Shown here piece by piece: positions 27,701-39,700 of a stretch of DNA of 64,000 bases (positions are counted from its first letter, which is position 1; each line of letters starts with the position of its first letter). The position numbers and the translations under genes are program-made. Source of the DNA: Serinus canaria (lineage: Eukaryota > Chordata > Aves > Passeriformes > Fringillidae); contig NC_066343.1 in NCBI RefSeq assembly GCF_022539315.1, positions 39,010,706 to 39,074,705 on the forward strand, read 5' to 3'. The notes beneath the pieces were generated by a model. It had not been told where the DNA came from and did no database searches. It saw only the letters and a program-made list of their open reading frames with translations.

Positions 27701-30700
27701 TTGCTGGATGCTCAATGGACAATGATGGAGAAAAAGTGTAATTTCTCCTACAGGTCACATTCATTTATAGCTTTTCCTATGCAAATCAACCCTCCATGAA
27801 GATCCTCTTGCCCTCTTCCCTTCCTGCCTGCCTGTTGCTGGGGACCCAAGTTTCCCACTCTGCTTCTAGAGTACAGCAGATGTGACATCATGTTAGAAAA
27901 ACCCCATTTCTGCCCCTCATATACAGAGTGGAAGAAATCTCCAGCTAGTGAGTGAAACCTTTTCCCAGCTGTCCCAAGACCATACACAGGCAGCAAAACT
28001 GCCTGTGTATGGTCCTGGGACAGCTGGGGAAAAATTTTTTATATAGGTATTCTCCTATATAAAAAAGGAAAGGAGATCACCTTTTTGTTATATAATTTTT
28101 CAATTTTTTTTCTAAATCCATGTATCTGAAAACAGTATGTTGCAATATGCCACAGACCTAAGTTTGATATAGTTCTTTTGTATAACCTTTAGAGTTTCAC
28201 TAGCATGGAGAACAGAGCTCTTGCTAATTTGTCTCAAGTTGCATGTAGTTCAGACTTTTCTTCCTACGGCCCTCATACAAGTATTTTTGAAGGAAAATAG
28301 AGACTTCATTAACTATAAATACCTGAAAAAAAATTCAACTAGGTAAAATTGAGCTATGAATGTCTATTGAGTTTGGAAACACTAATATTTAGTTCAACAA
28401 AGGCACATGCATTCTGTATAATACTTGTTTGCTACCTATAATCAGTATTCTGTTTCTCTGCACTTGAATAATGGTACATTCTTAAAAGATCAAGAGAAAA
28501 ACGAACAGGTTTACATGAACTGGTGAAGGGCCTTGAGGGAAGCCATACGAGTTGTGGCTGAGGTCACTTAACCTGGAAGAGACTGACAGAAGACCTCATT
28601 GATGTCTTCAGCTTCCTCCTAAGGGGAAGAGGAGGGGCAGGCACTAATCTCTTCGCACTTGTAACCAATGACAGGACTCAAGGAAATGGTATGAAGATGA
28701 GTCAGGGGAGTTTAGGTTGGATATCAGGAGTGTGGTTGGGCATTGGAACAGGCTCCCCATGGAACTGTTCCCAGCACCAATCCTGTCTGACTTCAAAAAG
28801 CATTTGGACAATGCTCTTGGATGTTACTCTTGGGGTGTCCTGTGCGGGGCCAGGAGTTGGACTCCATGATCCTGATGGGTCCCTTCCAACTCAGGATATT
28901 CTGTGATTCTGTAATTGTATGAAGTTCCAAGAACCATCGCATGTGGGACGAAAAACCACTGACAGACCATCAACCTTTCCTTTAGAGCACTATTGACATC
29001 CTGAGAAGTACTTTGTAGAAAATCCTGTTTGTTTTTCCCCAGCTCATAATAACATAGCAGTAGATTTATGTTAAAAGAATATTACCGCAGTTCGGGACCT
29101 TCATATCCAGCAAGGCTGTCTTCTTGTTGTTGTCATCTATGCAATATAAGTCCTGAGTTTCTGTGTAAAACTTGGTCTCTTGAAATTTCTTGATCCACAT
29201 GATTTCACAGGAACACTTGAATGGATTATCCACCAATATCCTACAGGAAAAAACACCAATTTTTTCAGAAGGTTAAATGTGCCACGCATATAGGAAAAAA
29301 AAAAAATGAGGGGCAGGGGGGCTCCAAGCATTCAGCTGGGCAAAAACTCAAGTTGGTTAGTAACGTGAAGGAAGGTAGGATGAACCCTTTAATTAAGAGA
29401 CATAACACATGCACCCCTGGTAAGCTCAGTGCAGAGTAAGTTAACAACTTAACAGTTTCCGTGTAAAGAGTTAAGTGCTGCGTCCACTGAGGGCCCAGAA
29501 TATCATAGGCAGGAGAGACCACACAAGGGATTTGGCTACTATTTTAAATTCATCAGTCTAAGGCAGGAGCCCATGGAGAACGGCCTCTCAAGAAGATCCG
29601 TTTCATTTAATAAATCAGGAAGTGATTAGAATTCATCTCTTCTACACATGAGCCACCACTCAGTTACCTCAGAAATGGTTTACTGCTGTGGAGTGGTAAA
29701 TTCTTGGATTATACACACTTTACCAGCTTTAATCACAAAAAAGGATTTTGCCAAATCTTTAAAATTCATCTGCTACAACACTCTAGAAAAACCTCACAGT
29801 AAAACTGCAGGCAATGTCATGAAGAAATACTAAATGAAAAATTGGCCCTGAAATTGAAATTGATACAGTACCATGCATGAAACTTAAACCACAGGTTAGC
29901 AAACTTAACAAATTGCAGTTTTAACACTTAATAAAACTACACAACAGTGTAATACAATTACATGCATGTAAAATATGAACAAAAACATATCTACATAAAG
30001 AGTGACCAGTATTATTTTTCCTTCTACTGGCATACACAAGATCCAATAAAGTGGGTGAGCAAGTGTCTGTTCAAGGCATTTCATTACCAGAACAGCCACA
30101 AAGTTTCACAGGTATTTTTGATGCACAGAAGCTCAAGTTTCTTGCAGAATCTATGCTCACAAATGCCTCCTGAAGACATGAAGTGTGCAAATAATGAAAA
30201 AATTGTCTTATTAGAGCAGTTCCCCCAAAAGCCATCTCAAGTTCTTTGGGGAGAAACAACTCCAGGGATCCTCACAAGTGTCTGAAGGATCAATTTGTAT
30301 TCACAGAAGTCATCCTCTGGACTTTACCATGCAGCATGAACAAAAATTGTTTGCACAAGACATAATATGAACATGGTAACTCCTTGGGTCAAAGCCTATC
30401 TCATGCATTTTCAAAGCAGTGACTTTTACTTCTATCTTCTCTTTCATCCTATGGCTTCCCGGTAAAGAGAAATTTCTCTTGACCAATGGCTGAGCAGTTG
30501 TCTTCTAGTGCTTTATTTTGTGCTAAACCCATTTAAGGAGTTAGGCACATCATTGGCAGGGTGCTGGACACATAATGCCCCTCTACAGACACTTGTGTGA
30601 AAGAAAAATTCTGACCTATAGTAAGCAAATTCCTAGTCTTTAGCTTGTTTGCTCTAATTTTATGGCTGCAGTTCATTTGTTCTAGAAGAAACGTTCCAAA

Positions 30701-33700
30701 GTGGAATCTCCTTCTCTGTAATACCTGGAGACTATCCTCTACTTCACTTTATTCTAAACTTCTCATCCCTTTACATTTTGATATGCAAAGGTACTGACAG
30801 GACAAACATACTTGTTTGTCAGATTGAGGGGAAGTTCTTCAGAAGCTATTTATGGCAAAATTCATATCTCAGATTCACCTACCAACATACTTCCTTCTCT
30901 CCTGTTTCTGATCTTGCAGCTATGTATTAAACACTTATCAACAGAATTGTTCAACTATGATTTCATCACTGCTTTTTCTCTTTTCAGGCTCTGCTTTTAT
31001 CCCTCCACTTTCTTTTCCTCATTTCCCCCATCTGTTTATCTCACTTTATCACAACATTTGTTTACATAACTTCAGTTCTTCTAGTCCTACACTCCCTCTC
31101 CCAAGCCCACAACACTCTACCTCAATTTTGTATCCCTTTTTTCTCTCAACTTGTACATCATCATGCATTGTCTCCATATCTCAAACAGTACTCTCTTTAA
31201 CCTTCACATTATCCATTTTCCCCATATCTGGTTCAGTCCCACTACATTTGTCCTGGTTCTTCATGCAGAAGCAACAGAACAACAAAGGACATGGAGCAAT
31301 GGGAGAGCTTTGCAACTAGCTAGTCTCCTCATTAGAGAGCTCAACTCAGGTTATTAAAGAATATTCCACTGAGTAGTGTTCCCAGGGCCATAAAGAAAAT
31401 AATTATACCAACTTAATTATCAACAAAATATACCTAAGGGGCATAACCTCTTTTTGTGCCACTGAGATTTGCGCATTTCACTTCTCACATGCTGGAATTC
31501 ACCAGAAGAAGACTAGGATTGCATGTCAGGCAATTCATACTTGGATTGGCACTTTGGACAAATTCTGACTCTGCTCTGAGATCCAGGAGAGTCCCCTCCC
31601 TCTCCTCTGCAGCCACCAGAAGTCCTGCAGGCTCTCTGCATATTAGCAGAGAATGAACAAGATGACCAAAATTTTGGAACATGTATCAATAAGAAAATAT
31701 GGCAGATGTAACAGAGAATAAAAATGTTAGTATGGAAAAAAATCAATAAAGAATTGTTTACCAGTGCTTTCATTGCTAATCAAGTACATAAAGCATAGCG
31801 CAACTCAAGAATTTGAGAAAATAAAAATACTCTTAAATAGCCAGCCACACCACTATAAGAATATGAGAGACAGTCTTATATGAATATGTGTGAAAGACAG
31901 TATTTTCACTAGTTCAAATACTTAAATAAACACCAGTAGTTTTGTGTGAAATAATCTCACAATAATATATCCTAAAGTTGAAGGAAGAGGCTTCCTTCTA
32001 CATTGCTTTAAAATATATACCTAACATTCTTGAAGCCCTGGAATGAAAATTTCTCTGCATTTAAGTGTTCAGAATTGATGCTTTCTTTGGACCAGAACTG
32101 CACTTCTAATTCCTCTACCTTCAAGAGAACAAACTTTGAAGTGTTATTCTTCCATTCCAGCCAAAAATAAACTTATATTTTAAGAAATGACAACTTACAG
32201 ATCAGACAAACCCAGATGGCGAAAAGGCTTCTTGGACAAACTCGAGAGCTTGTTTCTGGATAAATTGCTATGGCAAAAGAGAAAGATTGCATTAATTAGA
32301 ATTGCTTCTTCTTACACTAAAAATACAGTTTGTCTCTCTTGAAAAAGCAATTAAGAACTAGAACTAGCTCTATAAAGCTTTTGACTCCAGTTGCAAAAGG
32401 GTAGTGTTCAGTCTTGATGGCTTGAAGGGTTTCAAAGGCTTGAGTCCAGTCAGCATCTAATGTCAAGAACATTCAAAATCAAACTCAACAGGGATCAATA
32501 TTTTCATTTTTAGCACTTTGTCAATTGCAGAAAAGCAGCAGATTTAACTGTGTTTCAAAAGTATTTTGTAAAGTCCAGATGTTAATTATATGCTCAATTT
32601 ATTAATGTGAAATGGGTGTATCCCTTTCTTTGATGCTGCACCAAACTCTGAATTCATATAAGCCCTCCTCACATGCTAGCACACATCCACATCAGAGCTT
32701 TTTAGTTGCTCTTTTCAAATTGCATGTGCAATACGCACCCACACGGAAGATCAAAAGGAAAACTGTAAAATGCCTGTATTGGGCTTTTTTATGTCAATTA
32801 AGCATTTACGGTTTCCAGTGGTAATTAAGTGAAAGGTCTTCTCCCATTAAGCAGAGCAAAGAAATGTTGATCGGAACCAGAAATACTCCTCCCCTCACAG
32901 CTTACAAAACTACTTTCTCCACCCCAAAGCAAAAAAATGCTGTTTTTGTACAGTCTTATCAATCTATGAATTAAAGATAGTGAGAGCAGTAAACTGTTTA
33001 ACTGCCAGCAGTAAAGCACAGATTGGTGTTATGAATCAAAATACCAAGAGTTTTATGTGGTGTTAGAAAGGTGCCATAGGGGCTCCACACTTAGTGTTGC
33101 ATTGCATCTAAACCCTGGGTTTAAATATCTTTTTTTTTATCTGATTAAAGAACACAGTGTTTACTTCCAAACTTTCAGATGTTAATCTTTGAGTACCAGA
33201 TAATTTTCACAGAAATTACAAGCTGGATATTCTAAAAATGTTTCGAGCAGAATCAAAGAGATTATCCTTCATTACTGATTCCTTCTGACAAAGAAGATCC
33301 TGAAGTTTCAAACTGACTGGTCCTTACATGTGAGAACAAAACACAAGAACTACTATTTCATTAGTCAGCTGAACTCAGGGACCCTGATCAGACAAATCAA
33401 CAATAAGGAGCAATAGAACAGAAGTTATGTTTAAGCATATAGAACAAAAGTTATGTTTAAGCAAAACTGTCACTATGCATTTTTTTCCTACTATGCACAT
33501 GCTTTGTGTTGGGGGTTTGAATAAAAGAACCAGGATCCTCAAACTGACTTGGGCTTTGTGTCCAACACGGAGCCACATCAAACCCCATCCATCCATGGGA
33601 AATTCTTCACTCACCACACAGGAGGATTACTCCTGCTCCCATACTGACAAGCAGCATGTATGGAGGCCCCTGTGGTACTGCCAGACAAGGCATGCCTCTC

Positions 33701-36700
33701 TTACCCGCAGATAAATAAATCCTACCTTTCCCAGAAGACAACCAGATATACAGTGAGCTTTACCTGCAGACCACTGCTGTAAATTTATCACCTTAAGCAA
33801 TACTTTGAAAGTAAATTTAATTATATATATTTTTTTTTCAAAAAAGTATCCCTTATTATTGACTACACAGATGCCTACTGTGGTCTCCTTAATTCATGTT
33901 AAGTGAAAAAAATCACTGCTGGGGTTTTGTTGAAGTAGTTCATGATCTCACTTTCACTTTCATGGAAAGAGAATATGAATTAATTTCCCAATTCAACTGC
34001 ACACAAAAAGACCACAGCAAGAAGCCCAAAGAAAATACATGTGAGGTTCTAAGGGCTTTTTTATTATAGAAGAAAAAAAAGTCAAGAGTACAGAGCCTGG
34101 CCCTAAAGCTAAACTTAAGGAGAGGACCGAGATTCAGTCAAAAGTATGCCTGTATTTTACATGAAAATATCAAGCTCACTTTAAACTTGCTAGCCCTAAT
34201 TCAGCTAAAAGCAAACCAGTGCCAATATGAGTAGAGCAAAACCAGACTAAGAAACCACATGAAGATTTACAGAGCTAGCATCATGGGCACAGTTCTATCA
34301 CTTACAGTGCTTCTAAAAAGGGGAGGCAAGAAAGGAGGGAACAGATCTAAGGAGAGCTGGGGGAGAGTTGAAGACATGGCCATTTTGCTACACTCAGTCT
34401 CCCTCCACAGGCAACACCCTGCTCTGCCTATGGCTGGAACCAGCCCTGTGTGGAAAAAAGGGGAAATCTGCTGCAAGGTTGATCTCAAATGGTTTCCCTT
34501 GGCTGCCTTACCTAAACCTGAATACAGGTGTAGAGATACAAATACATTTTGATACCTCGAGCTGTATACATACCCTACACTCACAATCTATGATTCAGCG
34601 ATGCACTTAGACGCAGGCTGGCACACAACAACAACAACTATTTTTAAAAGTTTTTGTAAATAGGCACTTGCTGTGAAATGTTTTCACATTTAAAGGCACT
34701 GGCAATATACCATGCATGCATATTACACAGGTCCATTACTGTTAGCAGCAAATAAGCTTACAGACTACAGCACTAGTAAAATGAGACTGTCGGCTAACTT
34801 GAGTCTACAAGCAGTGAAAACACCAAAATTAGATGAGCAAGGCTATTAATTACACTTTAATAGTATTTATTAGGATATTTGTTTTCCTGTTGTTTATGTT
34901 ATTACTCAAATCTTCTCATGATAGATAATTTTAGAAGGATACCTAAGCTACATATGCTTTCCCAAGAAAATAATGAAATGACAAAAAAGAGCTTGAGAAA
35001 ATGCATGTTAATAGACTTCTTTTAAACTGATACTCTTGTATGATTCATAAAATAAATACTACTTTTATATAATATAGCTGCTTAACCACATCAAAAGATT
35101 TTTCATAGAACAAAAAAGAAAGCTGTAACGTATCACAGCAAAATTAATGCTTATAAAGTTACCTCAATCTTCAGAAAAATGTTTTTTGTTTTCTTTATGG
35201 GATAGCAAAAAATTTTTGTTTCCAAATAAAATGTAAGACTTCTCAAAGACATGTATTGTACATTACCCTTGCAAAATGAAATTCCTTTAGTGCTTAACAG
35301 TTTTCACTGTCCCAACCACGACAGGAACTATACTTCCTTCATAGGCAGTCAACAGGCTTTTTATTGCTGATGACAACAAGCCACGATTCTCTGGGGCTTT
35401 CAGAAACATTTTAGTGTGCATAATGACTTGCCAAAGAAAACAAACAAATGCATTTTGCAGGATAACAGATCAGCCTCGGTAAAAAATACCTCTATACTTA
35501 CTGCCTTGTCCTGTGCATCTAGAGCAGCTGGTGCCACTTAATATTTTCCATCTTATCTGGGCTTATCCTGTATCTGCCAATATTACTTAATCCCCACCAA
35601 AAGAAAACACAATACGAGACTGGATAATCTCCTGGTTCATAATGTAAGTATTCTGCATCAAGAACTCATCTACATCAACCGAACAGATGTCAAGTCAGTC
35701 TAATTTGTTTCTAACAAGGAGCTTCATGAGTTACAGCTCTACCAAAGTCTGCTTACTAGCAGCTACATACTCCCAGTTTGACTGCATGCTCAAATGAAGC
35801 TCCTCCTACAGCTGAAACACTTTAAATGCATCTTACCCAACTGGATTCTGTAAAGCCTAGCAGCTCACATATGTACAGTGATACTTTCCCCTTAAGTGGT
35901 AACTTTGATAGGGTCTCTCTGTTCTGTTCAACAGTCAGTTTTCCGAAAACTTGTTTACCTGTGTAAATTTTGGTTAAAAGCAAACACTGGAGACAGACAC
36001 ACTTTGTGACGGCATGAAACCAATTTCCCTAAGGCAACAGGCAAAAAAACCTCTAAAGAGGATCATAGCAGTTATCACTCTTTCTGTGGTGTCTACCTGC
36101 CCAGACAGCTGGAAAGGTCTTCCAAAATTCTATTGATCTTTCTCCAAACTAAATTCATTATTTGTCACACTGTACTCATGGTCATGGAGAGAACTGATTC
36201 CTTTCCTCATCGTAACTACTCTTCTTTTAAAGATAAGACAAGCACAGAAGCATAGATTCATGGAATAGTTTAGGGGCCTTTAATGGTGATCTAGTTCCAA
36301 CTCTCCATCATCTTCAACTACACCAGCTTGCTTAGAGCCCCATCCAATGTAACCCTGAATGCTTTCAGGACTGAAGCATCCAGCATGACTCTGGGCAACC
36401 TGTGCCAGTGTTTCATCACCCTTACTGCAAAAAACTTCTTCCTTATATCTAATCTAAATCAACCCTCTTTGATTTTCAGATCATTATTCTTTGTCCTATT
36501 GCAATGATGTATGTTCCTTTTCAATCTTCTCTTTATTGCACTGAACATACTCAGGGTCTGAGCCTCCTTATATTACTTGCTTTACAAGCTTCTTCTGGCT
36601 CCGTTGCTCTTCTCTGTAGCATCTTTCAAGATGAGTAGATTTGGTGTCCTAATCTATATACAGTATTCGAATAGATTCCCTCAGAGCAGCTAATGCAATG

Positions 36701-39700
36701 GGGAAAAGATGTAAAAATGTTATACAGTATTCCTTTTGATACCAGACTTGAATTTGCTTTGTTCTGCCTCATTGCACAGAGAGAGAATCCCACTTCTTTC
36801 CCTGAAGAGTCACTAAATCTTTCTCTGCAAATATGCCCCTCAGACAGCATGTTCTTATTGCATATTTCCACAGCCAGTGCACATCCACTTGGCTTTATGG
36901 AGTTTCATAGTTTACAGTCATAATTCACTGAGCAACTGTTACACAGGCAAACACTTGAATTTACTCTGGAACATCCTTCCTTTATATTACCAACTGATTA
37001 TAGTAAAAGCTCTTTATTAATGACTATATGAAGTGATATAAATTTCACAGGCTCACAAGATCTGGTTCACACTCCTCTGGTGACTGCTCCATATTAAGGA
37101 TAGCAATTACTGTCTAGACAAATGGACATTCAAGTCCACTTCCTTACACAAATTAATTGCTGTTTTTTAGAAAACACCAGTCTGAAAGTGATTCCACCTT
37201 ATGAGCAAAGCAATCAAATCAAACAGAACCCTCTGTTCTGTTCAATAGTTCTGTCCTTTTCAAGGAAGTCTCTCACAAAGCCAAGGTTTGGATTATGTCT
37301 TCCCAATCTCACTAGGATAAAAGCAAAGGGTTTGATTAAATATTAATATAGGTTAGTGTTCATCTATTGAAGATGTATGGACTAAAGCACACACTTGGAA
37401 TATTTAGCTAAAACAGGGTACTTGTGAGGAACTGAGCCACTCACATGATCTCAGTGTTTTACTGGTCTAGATCCACAGTTTCCCATGTAACTAGCAAAGT
37501 GAACTACTCTATGTCTGTCCCACACAGAAGGCACAAAAGTTGTAGAAAGAGAGCTTTGATCGGTTTATCCTTTGCTAAATCTAAAGCATAACAAATCTAG
37601 GAAAACAGTCAAAAAGCTGTACAGGTACAAATTCTGCTTCCTGTTAGTCATGAATTAGAAATCACATCTGGGTGTGAAAGCAACATCATTTCTACATTCT
37701 GTTCTGGGTGCATTAGTTCTCATCTTGAGTGAGCTTTCTAAGTGAATCGCCCCTAGGACTTCAGTTCACAGTCGTATCACAATCTCTGGGCACACACACT
37801 CACCAAAATATTAGTTGTGCTCCATGTATGCATCTCCTGCACTGCAGCTGCTAAAATATGTTCAGCTCATCAAATCAGACTAGAGCTAGTCAAAACCATG
37901 TCACTGAGTGTGATGCACAGTGTGGACATCATACCCTCAAGAGACACACCCTTTGTGCTACATAACTTATCAAAAAAGACACAGTACACTTCTAGAGACA
38001 GAATAATGAACTGGATGGTCTTTTCACACATTAGGTTCTTATGATCTGCCAGTTCCTTACCATATGTGTCTTATTTAAGGGCAATTAACAATAGAAGACC
38101 ATTCTAAGTCTGTCTTGTTAAAATATTTTTAAATTAAGCAAATGGTAAGAGATAGAAATAAATTAAAAATAAATAAATTAACACGAGTTGGGCAGTTTTG
38201 ACTTAGAATGCAGACACTATTCTTACTCACATGTATTGTAGGTTCACATTTTTCACAAATGCATGACGGGACACGAATCTTAGGCCTGAATCCACCACAG
38301 TCCTAGGAAAATAAATAAAGCTGCTAAAATGTTTAAATTAAAATATCATGGAAAGTGTAATGAAAATAACTATTAAAATAGGAGTTTGGATGAAATCTCT
38401 ATGAGGCTGAGCTGCAAGATTTACAGCTTTCCTCAGTAAAACACAAAGTTAGGCATACATTTTTAAGGTCTCTACATGCTTCTATAAAATAAATAAAGAA
38501 AAAATAGTTGTATAAAATGTATCTCATACTCACAGATTTTTAAGTCCAACATAAAATCCAACCTCATTGTCATTGATACTTTCCAAATTTGGCTGGTTTG
38601 CGATGTAACTGTTGAAAAAGCAAAACAGAAAGAAGTATGTAAGTGGATCCTTCCTTGACTTTCTGACTGTTCGGAAATCATGCAGTGATGTATGATTGCT
38701 GACCTGCTGTAATTAGTTCTAAGTCCTAATTAGACCAGCTGCAAAGCAAAAGGGCTACTTAAAATCTTCCTCATCATTTAAATGGTACTTTGTGGGACGG
38801 GGGAGCTGCTCATTTTTACACAGGGGAAATGAAGAAAGCAAGTCATCCTGAAGGCCTAATAAAGCTACAATACAATGCCACCATTCTCCAAGACACATGT
38901 CCTTAGCCTATGGATTTAACAACAGTGAGGGCAAGTTTAAAGGTAGTACTGGAGTTATCCCCACTTAGGAGAAACAATCATACTTCCCTAGTCTTTTCCC
39001 TCATGTTGTTAACTTAATCACCTCTTTACACTTATTTTTTCCCTGACACAAAGTAATTTCAGTTCTTTTTAAAAGATGTGGCAATAGGAAAATTGAGAAA
39101 GGAGAGGTTGTACTTCATGATGTTAGACACACAAGCAAAAATTAAGAGACGAGAAACTGCTGTATTAGACTAAAGTACTGAGTCCACTCTCATATCCTTA
39201 ATATCTGCCTAAAAGGATGAGGGCACGCAAGCCAGTCCTTTGTATTATGACCATGTGAGATCTATGAATATCCAGTGACATCCCACAGACTGGAAATTAA
39301 GATGCTCACAGCAAATGTATCATTACTTCTTCTACAAAAAGAAAAAGTTTCACAGGGGAAATCACACAGTCCAGGAAGAAGAAACCAGTGGAAACTGCAA
39401 TTTTTCAGACATTATGGGCAGAAAAGTATGCCTGATTTACGAGATGCCTTGCTAAAGAGTCCATACATTTCAAAATATTAGCCCAGTCCCAGAAAAACTT
39501 AAAGAGAGATTGACATCTTGGGCTTTCATATGCATCTCAAACCAACCAAAGATGCAGGTTCTCCTAAAATGAATGAGTCTTTCTTTGTTAGAAGAGAACT
39601 TTTCTTCATTCAAAACATTTTCTGGAATTTATTTAAAGGGAATACTGGTGAATTAGTAAGAAGGTATATTGCTCTTCCAAAGGCAATCCATGCACTTGAG

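Larger units (their letters stand above)
16246..29085 (-). other. NTRK2: NTRK2 intron 5 (12,840 bp)
   Basis: Long intron between the LRRCT and Ig1 exons. It holds hairpins at 17063-17108, 27960-28033 and 28035-28066, a 24-bp tandem duplication at 20673-20720, and a CR1 3' end at about 28510-28918. The rest is AT-rich, with only short unconvincing ORFs. Confidence 0.85.
32268..38230 (-). other. NTRK2: NTRK2 intron 3 (5,963 bp)
   Basis: Intron between the second and third LRR exons. It contains a 26-bp tandem duplication at 33414-33465 and a gene-sense CR1 fragment at about 36246-36680. Otherwise nothing recognised. Confidence 0.85.

Noticed and set aside
30957..31319. Plus-strand 120-codon ORF
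   Set aside because: Arises from the CT-rich tract in intron 4; Ser/Phe/Pro/Leu low complexity.
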